Source: Candidatus Accumulibacter sp. 66-26
GTDB lineage: Bacteria > Pseudomonadota > Gammaproteobacteria > Burkholderiales > Rhodocyclaceae
Direction of reading: 5' to 3'
Length of the DNA stretch: 64,000 bases
Assembly: GCA_001897745.1 (NCBI GenBank)
Contig: MKUH01000025.1
Location: forward strand, 45,987-109,986
A program made the position numbers and the translations under genes. Shown here piece after piece: positions 55,311 to 63,588 of this stretch (position 1 is its first letter; each line of letters begins with the position of its first letter). The notes below the pieces were generated by a model, which ran no database searches, was not told the origin of the DNA, and was given only the letters and a program-made list of their open reading frames with translations.

Positions 55311-55697
55311 CTAACATTCCAGATTTCTGGTCGTTTTAAAAACAAAGCACTTATTCATCAAGTAAGAGGCGGTAACATACACTGCGCCGGCCAATACTTG
55401 GCTCAAACCCTCATACACCTCTAAACCATGAATAAGGAGTAGCAAAGTCAAGAAATTCAGGCCATAAGCGAAGGCAAATACAGCTAGAAATTTTACAAAC
55501 TCACCTCGGCGTGTTGAAGCACTTTTAAAGGTGAACGATTTATTTAGTAGATAAGAAACAATCAGCCCCACAGAATAACCAATGACGTTGCTAGCCCAGG
55601 GCGACATCTCGGCAACGTACATGCAGCCGAAGATGACTGAAAAGCCCAATGCCGTATTCGCGACCCCAACCAGAAGGAATCTCGAAAATTGGGTCAT
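55311..55697 (-). CDS. GtrA-family flippase
   Basis: This 128-residue protein has four membrane helices. Family features are FLLVGVANTALGFSVIFG at the start and the SYLLNKSFTFKS / SYLMNKCFVFKT repeats after helices two and four. GtrA is thought to flip undecaprenyl-phosphate sugar to the periplasm. The start at 55697 overlaps the methyltransferase stop (ATGA). Its companions are the GtrB-like GT at 56361 and the membrane GT at 53280. Confidence 0.92.
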   Translation of the reverse strand: MTQFSRFLLVGVANTALGFSVIFGCMYVAEMSPWASNVIGYSVGLIVSYLLNKSFTFKSASTRRGEFVKFLAVFAFAYGLNFLTLLLLIHGLEVYEGLSQVLAGAVYVTASYLMNKCFVFKTTRNLEC

Positions 55698-56380
55698 GCG
55701 GGTCTCGTGGCTTTTACCCAATACTGCCCCCCTAGAGGCAGCCAGCCGAGTTTCGCTTCGATTGGCATCAGCACCGAAAGTGACGGCGGAACAAACAGGC
55801 AGTAGGCACCGTGGCGCACCGGCAATCCGGCGCCAACCAACAATTCCCGGAGCTCCGATGGCCGGAGGAGTACCGCATCCCGATCGTACGGGCAGTCGTT
55901 AACTATTCTCCGAGTTACCGGATTGTATGGGTTGTGTTCGAAGACGACGATTGTTCCGCCAGGGGAAAGCCGGAGGAAGAGCGTTCTCATCACGGCAGCC
56001 CGCTCCCCCAACGGAATGTGGTGGAAGACTCCCGCGATGAAGATGACCTCGTACAAATCGGCAACATCTGTATCGGCATGCTCAAGGAAGAATTCGACGC
56101 CTGGATTCTCCTTGCGCGCAATCTCCAGACTGGCCTCCGAAATGTCGGAGCCGGTGATCGTCGCCTCCGGGAAAGCAGCCCGAAGGAATGGAATGTTGCG
56201 CCCTATTCCGCAACCGTATTCGAGCAACCGCTTCACGCCCACCGGAACCTCGCGGCGCAGGATGTCTACCTTGTACTTGGCAAAATACGCCTCACTCTCG
56301 GAGAAGAAACCAGTGCTCTCGCGCAGCAGGCTGTTGTAGTTCTCCGTGTAATCGTCGAAATCAACCTTGGGTTCGTTCAT
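55694..56380 (-). CDS. Class I SAM-dependent methyltransferase
   Basis: This 228-residue methyltransferase has motif I LLEYGCGIGRNIPFLRAAFP, motif II ITGSDISEASLEIARK and AGVFHHIPLGERAAV. PGGTIVVFEHNPYNPVTRRI resembles enzymes of polysaccharide clusters that methylate a sugar or lipid carrier. ATG 56380 is chosen; a TTG seven codons earlier is in frame. It overlaps the GtrB-like gene end by 20 bases and the gtrA start by 4, so all three are coupled. Confidence 0.85.
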   Translation of the reverse strand: MNEPKVDFDDYTENYNSLLRESTGFFSESEAYFAKYKVDILRREVPVGVKRLLEYGCGIGRNIPFLRAAFPEATITGSDISEASLEIARKENPGVEFFLEHADTDVADLYEVIFIAGVFHHIPLGERAAVMRTLFLRLSPGGTIVVFEHNPYNPVTRRIVNDCPYDRDAVLLRPSELRELLVGAGLPVRHGAYCLFVPPSLSVLMPIEAKLGWLPLGGQYWVKATRPA

Positions 56381-57320
56381 CGCATGAAATCTCTTCGTCA
56401 ATGATGTAGCGAGGGCGGTCTTTCACCTCTTCGTAGATGCCACCTATATAAGCGCCAATAATTCCCAGGACGATCAGTTGAATTCCACTAAACATAAGCA
56501 ACAGGACGACGAGCGTCGTCCATCCACTGGGGATCGATTTATCGATGAAGAACTCCACAACCGCCCACATCATGATGATGAATGACAGCAAAGAAAAGAG
56601 AGCGCCTGCAAAAATACCTAGCTGCAGGGGTTTGGTGCTAAAAGAAAGAATCGCGGCTGTTGCCAGCTGCAGCATTTTCGAGAGTGAATACTTCGAATAA
56701 CCACCGACACGCTTCCCCGCGACGTAATCGATCCCGGTCTGTCGAAAGCCGATCCAGGTGAAGAGTCCCCGGAGGAACATGTTCCGCTCACGGAAGTCCG
56801 TCGACAAAATCTTGGCCACCCTGCCTGAAATCAGGCGGAAGTCTGCCGCATTGGCGTTCATCGGAACACGAGAAAGCCCGGACAGCAGGCGGTAGAAGCA
56901 GTTACCGGCCAGCCTGCGGAGAGGATTGATGCCTTCCGTGTCGCGGCGAACGGTATAAACGACCTCGAAGCCGCGCCGAAAGTTATCGATCAGTTCGGGA
57001 ATTAGCTCTGGCGGGTGCTGAAGATCACTATCCATCATGATGACGGCGTCGGAATCAAGCGAGTCGTCAATCCCAGCAACCAGTGACATTTGATGGCCGA
57101 AGCGTGAGGAAAGCGTAATGACCTTGGCGCGGGGATCGCGTCTGACAAGTGTGCGCAGGATCTCTACGGTATTGTCCGTGCAGCGGTCTACGACATAGAG
57201 AACTCTCGAGTCGATGTCCGCAAGCGAGGCCAGCACTTCGCTCAAGCGGGCGTGGAAGGCGCCGATGACATCCTCCTCGTTGTAGACAGGAGCGATGACG
57301 GTCAACTTAATGTTCGGCAT
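56361..57320 (-). CDS. GtrB/DPM1-like undecaprenyl-phosphate glycosyltransferase
   Basis: This 319-residue GT2 enzyme has a catalytic part (about 1-220) with IAPVYNEEDVIGAFHARL, VVDRCTDNTVEI, SSRFGHQMSLVAGID and MMDSDLQHPPELIPEL (metal site). The RKVGGYSKY-like segment is AGKRVGGYSKYSLSKML. Two C-terminal membrane helices follow near 235-295. This is the layout of GtrB/ArnC, which load a sugar on undecaprenyl phosphate. The end overlaps the methyltransferase gene. Confidence 0.92.
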   Translation of the reverse strand: MPNIKLTVIAPVYNEEDVIGAFHARLSEVLASLADIDSRVLYVVDRCTDNTVEILRTLVRRDPRAKVITLSSRFGHQMSLVAGIDDSLDSDAVIMMDSDLQHPPELIPELIDNFRRGFEVVYTVRRDTEGINPLRRLAGNCFYRLLSGLSRVPMNANAADFRLISGRVAKILSTDFRERNMFLRGLFTWIGFRQTGIDYVAGKRVGGYSKYSLSKMLQLATAAILSFSTKPLQLGIFAGALFSLLSFIIMMWAVVEFFIDKSIPSGWTTLVVLLLMFSGIQLIVLGIIGAYIGGIYEEVKDRPRYIIDEEISCDERTQG

Positions 57321-58176
57321 GGAATTCCCGTTTCTTCAGTAATGCGACGGTCCTGGCGATGTCAGCGTAGATCGACGGCACATCGTAGCCGCGTCGGTTC
57401 GTGAGAGCGGCCCCCTCTACAACAATCGACTCGGGCAGCCCGTGGGCGGCCAACTCGCGGATGAGCAACTCGCGCATCGTGATCGGCTGGCCGCTGGCAA
57501 CGTGATAGACCTTTCCCGCTTTGCCGAAGTCAGCGACGGCGAGCAGTTGCGTGACCGCATCGTCGATCGGGAGGTAATCCCTGATAGCCGAGAGTGGCCC
57601 GACCTCGATGCGCGTCCGCACGCCACGACGGAGTTCGGCAATCTGCATGTGCAACCGACCAACGAATAAGCGCTCCGACAGGTGCGGGCCAATCAGGTTA
57701 AAAATGCGTGCGACGACGATATTGGCGCCGCGACTCGCGTGGAGATAAGCAAGTTCGGTTTGCCAGGCCTTTGTGATGCCATAAGCCGATACCGGGCGTA
57801 GCACGTGATCTTCCCCGATCGGATTTTCATCTGCGATGACCGCCCCGTACTCTGCCGCCGATCCGATCAGCACGATACGCACCGGCTGCCCGGAGGCTTC
57901 GACCGCCTCAAGCATGTGGCGGGTTGCGGCCACGTTGACGGCGAATGCTTCGTCGAAGTCGTTTGAAAAGGTCGCTGCAAGATGCAGGATCAGGTCCGGA
58001 CGCACGCGTTCGATGGTACGTGCGATCTGATCGCCGTGGCGCAGATCCACTGAATTCTCGCCACCGTCGCGCCTGGGCGCGAAGACGGTAAAACTCTCGG
58101 GATTAGCACGAAGGCGACCGGCGAGTGCCTGCCCAAGCGCGCCGGTCGATCCCGTAAGAAGTACCTTGCGATTCAT
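57307..58176 (-). CDS. NAD-dependent epimerase/reductase, possibly Rmd-like
   Basis: This 289-residue extended SDR has nucleotide site LLTGSTGALGQALAGRL, ILHLAATF, a Ser-Tyr-Lys set in IGSAAEYGAV and YGITKAWQTELAY, and RIFNLIGPHLSERLF. The order FNLIGP, the LEVG-like RIEVGPLSAIRDYLPIDD and VYHVASGQPITMRELL resemble Rmd, which reduces GDP-4-keto-6-deoxymannose to GDP-D-rhamnose. That would give Gmd product an outlet now that fcl is lost, but the match is by eye. It overlaps neighbours on both sides by 4-14 bases. Confidence 0.78.
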   Translation of the reverse strand: MNRKVLLTGSTGALGQALAGRLRANPESFTVFAPRRDGGENSVDLRHGDQIARTIERVRPDLILHLAATFSNDFDEAFAVNVAATRHMLEAVEASGQPVRIVLIGSAAEYGAVIADENPIGEDHVLRPVSAYGITKAWQTELAYLHASRGANIVVARIFNLIGPHLSERLFVGRLHMQIAELRRGVRTRIEVGPLSAIRDYLPIDDAVTQLLAVADFGKAGKVYHVASGQPITMRELLIRELAAHGLPESIVVEGAALTNRRGYDVPSIYADIARTVALLKKREFHAEH

Positions 58177-58883
58177 TGGATGCGAAGACGAGTGGCGAGG
58201 TCGTCAAAATTCGCGTCGGCGTATTCATAGTCGTCAGGACGGCCAATGTCGAGCCAATAGCCGGAGAACGCCCGAATGTCGACACGCCGGCCAGCAGCCA
58301 GGCTGTCAAGCATCAGATTGTCAAAGCCGTATTTCTGGCCGCGGGGCAAGACTTCGATCACGGAGCGACTAATGCAATAGATGCCCATGCTGACGTCGAA
58401 GTCGTACTCGGGTTTCTCCTGGAAGCTCTCGAGCCGGCCGGCGGCATCGTACCGTAGGACACCAAAATCGATCTTCACGTGACGCCGAAAAGCGGAAACG
58501 GAAATTTGACTACCGGCAGCCACATGCGCGTTGAAGAACGCCCGGTAGTCTAGGTCGCAGAGGATGTCGCCGTTCATGACGAGGAAGGACTCGGGCAGGT
58601 CGTCGATCAGCGTCAGGGGGCCTATGGTGCTCAACTCCCCCTCTTCGCGCGAGTAATCAAGACGAACCCCGAGGTGCGAACCGTCGCCGAAATATGCCAT
58701 TATCAACTGAGAAAGGTGGTTAACCGCTAAGGTGATATGTGTAAAACCCGCCTTACGAAGCTGCAAGATAATGATTTCTAGGATCGAATACTTTCCTCCG
58801 AGCGGGACCAGCGGTTTTGGAATTAATGTTGTGTAAGGACGCAGACGTGTCCCTTTACCGCCGGCAAGAATAATTGCTCTCAT
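58173..58883 (-). CDS. Sugar-phosphate nucleotidyltransferase
   Basis: This 236-residue enzyme opens with the signature MRAIILAGGKGTRLRPYT and PKPLVPLGGK, then has FLVMNGDILCDLDY (metal site), FQEKPEYDFDVSMGIY and GYWLDIGRPDDYEYA. These form the single-domain NTP-transferase fold, without the extra left-handed helix domain. It makes an NDP-sugar from a sugar 1-phosphate; the sugar and base cannot be read from sequence. It overlaps the epimerase gene by 4 bases and follows the LegB-like gene by 13. Confidence 0.92.
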   Translation of the reverse strand: MRAIILAGGKGTRLRPYTTLIPKPLVPLGGKYSILEIIILQLRKAGFTHITLAVNHLSQLIMAYFGDGSHLGVRLDYSREEGELSTIGPLTLIDDLPESFLVMNGDILCDLDYRAFFNAHVAAGSQISVSAFRRHVKIDFGVLRYDAAGRLESFQEKPEYDFDVSMGIYCISRSVIEVLPRGQKYGFDNLMLDSLAAGRRVDIRAFSGYWLDIGRPDDYEYADANFDDLATRLRIQ

Positions 58884-58896
58884 GAAATACTTCCTG

Positions 58897-59895
58897 TCAG
58901 AGATTGTAAAGCCAAGCCTTGTAGCGTGAAATATTCTCTTTTTCTTTAAACCAGTCGACGGTCTTCTTAATTCCCGAACGTAAGTCGTGAGCAGGACGCC
59001 AACCGGTCAGTTCAGTAATTTTCTTGTTATCGCCGATCAGGCGAAAAACCTCCGATGCATCCGGGCGCAAGCGCTGCTCGTCTGTCATGATCGTTGCAGC
59101 AGGATTGATTTCCGCAATCAGGAGGTTGGCGACATCACCGATGGTGTGCTCCACCCCGGTTGCGATGTTAACTTCCTCCCCAAGCGCCGAATCGCACTCC
59201 GCGAGGGCAATGAAACCCTCCACGGTATCTGCGACGAAGTTGAAGTCGCGGGTAGGACTCAAACTCCCCAGGCGCAGGCGCGTCTCTCCAGACAACAGCT
59301 GAGTTATTACCGTGGGGATCACGGCGCGTGCTGACTGACGGGGTCCATAGGTATTAAACGGGCGCGCAATAGTGACGGGGGTTTCGAACGATCTGAAGAA
59401 AGATTCGGCCAGCCTATCCGCGCCAATCTTTGTGGCACTGTACGGTGACTGCCCTTGGAAAGGGTGACGTTCATCGATAGGCGCATACTGCGCGGTTCCG
59501 TAAACCTCGGAGGTGGACGTCACAACGACTCGCTCAGTCCCGAAACGCCGGGCCGCCTGCAAGACGTTTAATGTGCCCTTGATGTTCGTGTCGACGTAAG
59601 AGTCCGGAGAATGGTAGGAAAACGGAATAGCAATTAGTGCGGCCAGATGGAACACAACATCACACCCCTCCATTGCCTTGGCAACGCCATTCGGATCGCG
59701 AATATCGCCGGCAAAGACATCCAGCCCGCGGGCCTTTTCCGGCGGCAATGTATCCAGCCACCCCCAGCTATTAAACGAGTTGTAATACACGAACGCCCGG
59801 ACATCGCATCCGCGATCCATTAAGGCCTGTACAAGGTGGCTTCCTATAAATCCGTCTGCCCCAGTTACAAGAACTTTTTTCCCTTTGATTTTCAC
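58897..59895 (-). CDS. LegB-like NAD-dependent sugar 4,6-dehydratase
   Basis: This extended SDR of 332 residues has nucleotide site LVTGADGFIGSHLVQALMDRG. It matches the LegB family in FVYYNSFNSWGWLD, GDIRDPNGVAKAMEGCDVVF, LAALIAIPFSYHSPDSYVDT and STSEVYGTAQYAPIDERHP, with YSATKIGADRLAE and FNTYGPRQSARAVIPT. LegB acts on a GDP- or UDP-GlcNAc in legionaminate-type routes, but the other leg genes are not in the window. The GTG at 59895 is used because GAGG lies 7 bases upstream; an ATG at 59919 would add eight residues. Confidence 0.85.
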   Translation of the reverse strand: MKIKGKKVLVTGADGFIGSHLVQALMDRGCDVRAFVYYNSFNSWGWLDTLPPEKARGLDVFAGDIRDPNGVAKAMEGCDVVFHLAALIAIPFSYHSPDSYVDTNIKGTLNVLQAARRFGTERVVVTSTSEVYGTAQYAPIDERHPFQGQSPYSATKIGADRLAESFFRSFETPVTIARPFNTYGPRQSARAVIPTVITQLLSGETRLRLGSLSPTRDFNFVADTVEGFIALAECDSALGEEVNIATGVEHTIGDVANLLIAEINPAATIMTDEQRLRPDASEVFRLIGDNKKITELTGWRPAHDLRSGIKKTVDWFKEKENISRYKAWLYNL

Positions 59896-59962
59896 AACAG
59901 AACCTCGCAATCGTTTCATTTACCGCGCACGGGTTTTTCCAAAAATTTTTGAATCAGTCTGC

Positions 59963-60832
59963 TCATGCGATCTTCTTAAAAATAGGAATCCATTGCTTTA
60001 ACGTCGTGGCCATATTTTCTGAAACCTGACGATTCCATCGTAAGGATGCATAAATAGATGAAAACGCGAGTTTTCCAAAAAAAAATAGTGGATACTTTTC
60101 CCGATTGACGCGCTGAAGCTTGGCATGTGCATAGTTAAAAAGCCACCGATCAGGCACCCTGCCAAATTTTCTCTTAAGCATATCGTTAATTTCCTCGTGC
60201 ACCTTCACCCGTGCCCCCAAGGTTTTGTTGTCCTCGTACAATCTGGAACCAGCCAACTTCTCTTCCAAATACCCAAATCGCGCGCCAACCTTCCCTAGCC
60301 GCAACCAATATTCATAGTCCATACAATAGTTCAGTGACTCATCGAGTAGGCCATGTTGCTCGATGACCCGTCGCCGGAAGAACAATGCCGGCTGGCAAAT
60401 AAAACAGGTTTCCTGCAGCCGCTTGAAGTCCCAGGGCTCCGTGGGATACTCTTCAAAGGCTTTGTCATCAAGATCGATGTGATCCGCCATACCATAGACG
60501 ACATCAACCTCGGGATACCGGGTAAAATATTCAGCGACTCGCTCAATGGCGCCGGGGTAATAAATATCGTCTGAGTTGAGCCAGCCGATAATTTCACCAT
60601 CGGTGGCACGAATGCCCTTATTGACAGCCTCGGTTTGGCCCTTGTCCTTTTCCGACACCCACCGAATGCCGCGACCGAATCTTTTTAGGATTTCAACGGT
60701 TCCGTCGGTGCTACCACCATCGAATATTACGTGTTCGATTTCCACACCGGACTGAATGAAAACGCTTTGCAGCGTCCGCTCAACAAATCTAGCCTGATTA
60801 TATGAGGGGGTGACAATACTTACTTTAATCAT
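59963..60832 (-). CDS. GT2-family glycosyltransferase
   Basis: This 289-residue GT-A enzyme has VSIVTPSYNQARFVERTLQS, VIFDGGSTDGTVEIL, WLNSDDIYYPGAIERVAEYF (metal site) and LNYCMDYEYWLRLG. The DxD equivalent and the C-terminal amphipathic region (FFFGKLAFSSIYASLRW) suggest peripheral membrane contact. It is similar in kind to the GT2 at 48219, although the two are not close copies. It lies 43 bases before the LegB-like gene. Confidence 0.9.
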   Translation of the reverse strand: MIKVSIVTPSYNQARFVERTLQSVFIQSGVEIEHVIFDGGSTDGTVEILKRFGRGIRWVSEKDKGQTEAVNKGIRATDGEIIGWLNSDDIYYPGAIERVAEYFTRYPEVDVVYGMADHIDLDDKAFEEYPTEPWDFKRLQETCFICQPALFFRRRVIEQHGLLDESLNYCMDYEYWLRLGKVGARFGYLEEKLAGSRLYEDNKTLGARVKVHEEINDMLKRKFGRVPDRWLFNYAHAKLQRVNREKYPLFFFGKLAFSSIYASLRWNRQVSENMATTLKQWIPIFKKIA

Positions 60833-60908
60833 TTTAATTTCGGGAAGTTATATATTACAGCCACCAAAAACCATTTCCCCGAAGGAAATAAAAGTCAACG
60901 ACCAACGC

Positions 60909-61931
60909 TTATTTTTTTATCACGAAAAATGTATTAGAAAGACTATTTGGCGTACGCCCATCGGCCCAACCATCCTCTCTAACTTCGACCAGATCACATC
61001 TGGAATTATTTAATATTGAAAATATTTCCGACTGAGGCAAAACATGCATTTCCATGTGTAGCGGACTTGGGCAACCAATATACTCTGAAAGATCAAAACG
61101 GTACGAGCGCCGATAAGTTGGAACCTGAAAAACAGCAGCCCCTCCAGGATTCAATTTATCTAAAATACATTCAAGAATAAACTTTATAACCGGAGGAGGA
61201 TTATGCTGAAGCACAATCATAGAAACAAAAAAATCAAACCTCGGAAGCTCCATCAGTTGCCGAACATCAGTTATGCAATTCAAGGAGACATTCTTAACGC
61301 CATTTTGCCGCAACTCCTCCCGACATACATCGAGATGAAATTTTGAAATATCAGCCCCAATAACACTCTCAAAAATCTGAGACAAGTGCAGCGTAATTCT
61401 CCCGACACCACACCCCAACTCAAAGCAGCTCCTATAATTCTCAACCGGCACCCCATTCCGATCCGAAAATGCCCTAACTATATTCGCAACAAACCTCCCC
61501 GACTCAAAAAACCCGCTTTTATTCTCAGAAATAAATTTTTTCTTATAGGAGGCATGTGTCAGGACCGACCAATGCGGATCTTTCTCACCGAACTCCTCCC
61601 ATTCTCTTTTTATTCTATCCAAAAGCGCTTGCATTTGTTGTGGGTCTGCTTCGATATCCACACTCAGCGGAGGCATATCCTGTGGCAACATAAAACCCTC
61701 GATATCCACCGCCCCGCTTCTGGAGTATTTCTGGGAAAACTCCTGGGAATCCAGAAATCTAATTCGCAGCTCTTCAAGTGAGGCCGCAGACATGTGGGTC
61801 ATTACAACGTCGTCACTCTCCGGCTCGCGCCCAAGAATATAACGATAGGCATTAACAACATCGTCCTTATTAACCATCAACCGCTCCAATTCAGGATCTT
61901 CAAATACCATAGCGCTGTCGCACCAGCACAT
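60909..61931 (-). CDS. Methyltransferase with DUF4214-like N-terminal segment
   Basis: This 340-residue protein has two parts. Residues about 20-70 (VNAYRYILGREPESDDVV, LRIRFLDSQEF) resemble the short helical DUF4214 repeat found in surface and glycan proteins. From about 165 there is a class I methyltransferase with SCFELGCGVGRITLHLSQIF, VIGADISKFHLDVCREEL and LNPGGAAVFQVPTYRRSY. The GC content is among the lowest in the window. Start 61931 is tentative; ATG 61910 is in frame and neither has a strong ribosome site. Confidence 0.8.
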   Translation of the reverse strand: MCWCDSAMVFEDPELERLMVNKDDVVNAYRYILGREPESDDVVMTHMSAASLEELRIRFLDSQEFSQKYSRSGAVDIEGFMLPQDMPPLSVDIEADPQQMQALLDRIKREWEEFGEKDPHWSVLTHASYKKKFISENKSGFFESGRFVANIVRAFSDRNGVPVENYRSCFELGCGVGRITLHLSQIFESVIGADISKFHLDVCREELRQNGVKNVSLNCITDVRQLMELPRFDFFVSMIVLQHNPPPVIKFILECILDKLNPGGAAVFQVPTYRRSYRFDLSEYIGCPSPLHMEMHVLPQSEIFSILNNSRCDLVEVREDGWADGRTPNSLSNTFFVIKK

Positions 61932-61950
61932 GACACGACATCAGTGCTCT

Positions 61951-63588
61951 CTAAGCACCATACAAAGACACTCTCTCGCTTTCATCACGTTCAATGGTGC
62001 ATCTGCGCACCATCACCGATAGCAGCCTCCCATCCTCGCCAAAACCATAATGCGAAGGAATAAAAGAAGGGGAGATGCTTATCGCTACGCGGCCTCCATC
62101 AGCGGGAAAATCAAGTGTAAGAGTTGTCGATTTGCCACGCGAAAAATATATTGAATCATCTACAGACCGACAAAACTCTTTAGCAATTCTTACGCGCATT
62201 TTTTCACAGGGCGTAAATTCGGGCAAAAAAAGCTCCAACACCAAAAACTGCTTAATTCTGGCTGGAGCTACGCTTATCGATATTTGAGAGCTAGCCCAAC
62301 CGTCTTCATAGACGCCGGTAAGCAGATCTACATGCTTCTGGTTGCCCATTGCATATAGAAAAACATCCCAATACTCCCGTGCCATTCTCGAGGAATCGGC
62401 AAACTCATCGACCCTCTGCTGTCCGGCCCGAACAAGCCGTGCGCGCAACGCTTCATTCTTGACCAGTGAAACGATGGATTGGGCGATCTGAACGGGCAGT
62501 TTCGGGTCAAACAAGATAGCTGCATCGCCCACCACTTCTGGCAGAGACGCAGTGTTGCTGCAGGCGACCGGAACCCCCGCTGCCATGGCCTCGATAACTG
62601 GTAAACCAAACCCCTCGTAGAGCGAGGGGAAGATCATACCGTTTGAATTCTCCATCAAGGTTACCAAGTCGTTGCTTGGAAGATAGCCCGGAAAAACAAC
62701 ACGCCCCTCGAGCCCCATTTCACAGGCGGCATTCTTCAGGCACGCCTGTCGCGCCCCCGGCGCGCCGGTGCACAGCAGTTTGATGTCCGCCGGCAATCCT
62801 TCGTGACACGCAATGCCAAAAGCTGTCAGGAGCATTTCGTGGTTTTTGTGCCGCCAAAAATTGGCCGGATAAATGAGATATTTTCCTGGCAGCAGACCGT
62901 AGCGCCTAACGACCTCTTTGTTCTCCTTCAGATCCGTTGAACTTCGTTTAGCCATCCGATGAAGAATCGTCCGAATACGATCAGACTTGATCTCACCATG
63001 CCCCATAGCGCTACTACGTGAGTAATCGGAAACAGCTATAATCGCTGTAGCTTTATTGCAAACATCAATAAAAACGCGATCGCGATGCGACACATCCTCA
63101 GGAGTAAAGAACTCGGGATAAGTCTTGTATTGCAGATCATGAATCGTGCAGACCGTCGGCAGCCCCGGTTCAAAATAAGTTGGAGCGGTAAATGGGCAAA
63201 AAAGTAGATCAACCTCCATGTCGCGCAACAGCGAACCGGAAGCGCTCCGCTTGAAATTCGTGAGCACCCTGCTAGCCAGCCTGCCAACAACCCGGCGCAG
63301 TCTAACCGGGAAATACGGCAGGACTTTGGTAACCACGCCCTGAGCACGCATACGCAGGGAGCCCCTCTCTAGAGAGCCAGCAACTATCAGGCGCCGCATG
63401 TTTGGGCGATCCATTGTCGCCAGTTCATCATGTGAAATAGCTTGCGTGAGCAATACGAACTGGGTATCGGGAGCCATGTCCGCTAGGCAGCGCAACAATT
63501 CGAGCACAACAATCTTCGCCCCCCCATTCTCCCCCCCTGGGAGAACAGGGGTTAGATCCACAGCAATTGTTCTAAGCTGATTACTCAT
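61951..63588 (-). CDS. GT4-family glycosyltransferase with C-terminal beta domain
   Basis: This 545-residue protein has a GT-B part (about 1-415) with GGENGGAKIVVLELL, DLLFCPFTAPTYFEPG, YLIYPANFWRHKNHEMLL, VVFPGYLPSNDLVTLM and PSLYEGFGLPVIEAMAAGVP, resembling mannosyltransferases of O-antigen clusters. About 120 further residues form a beta-rich domain (ISISVAPARIKQFLVLELFLP, STTLTLDFPADGGRVAISIS) that may bind glycan. The ATG at 63588 overlaps the upstream gene by 8 bases; the in-frame start at 63600 is less likely. Confidence 0.88.
   Translation of the reverse strand: MSNQLRTIAVDLTPVLPGGENGGAKIVVLELLRCLADMAPDTQFVLLTQAISHDELATMDRPNMRRLIVAGSLERGSLRMRAQGVVTKVLPYFPVRLRRVVGRLASRVLTNFKRSASGSLLRDMEVDLLFCPFTAPTYFEPGLPTVCTIHDLQYKTYPEFFTPEDVSHRDRVFIDVCNKATAIIAVSDYSRSSAMGHGEIKSDRIRTILHRMAKRSSTDLKENKEVVRRYGLLPGKYLIYPANFWRHKNHEMLLTAFGIACHEGLPADIKLLCTGAPGARQACLKNAACEMGLEGRVVFPGYLPSNDLVTLMENSNGMIFPSLYEGFGLPVIEAMAAGVPVACSNTASLPEVVGDAAILFDPKLPVQIAQSIVSLVKNEALRARLVRAGQQRVDEFADSSRMAREYWDVFLYAMGNQKHVDLLTGVYEDGWASSQISISVAPARIKQFLVLELFLPEFTPCEKMRVRIAKEFCRSVDDSIYFSRGKSTTLTLDFPADGGRVAISISPSFIPSHYGFGEDGRLLSVMVRRCTIERDESERVSLYGA

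Noticed and set aside
58173..59895. A legionaminic acid pathway
   Set aside because: Only a LegB-like dehydratase and a generic nucleotidyltransferase are present; LegC, LegG, LegI and LegF homologues were not seen in the window.
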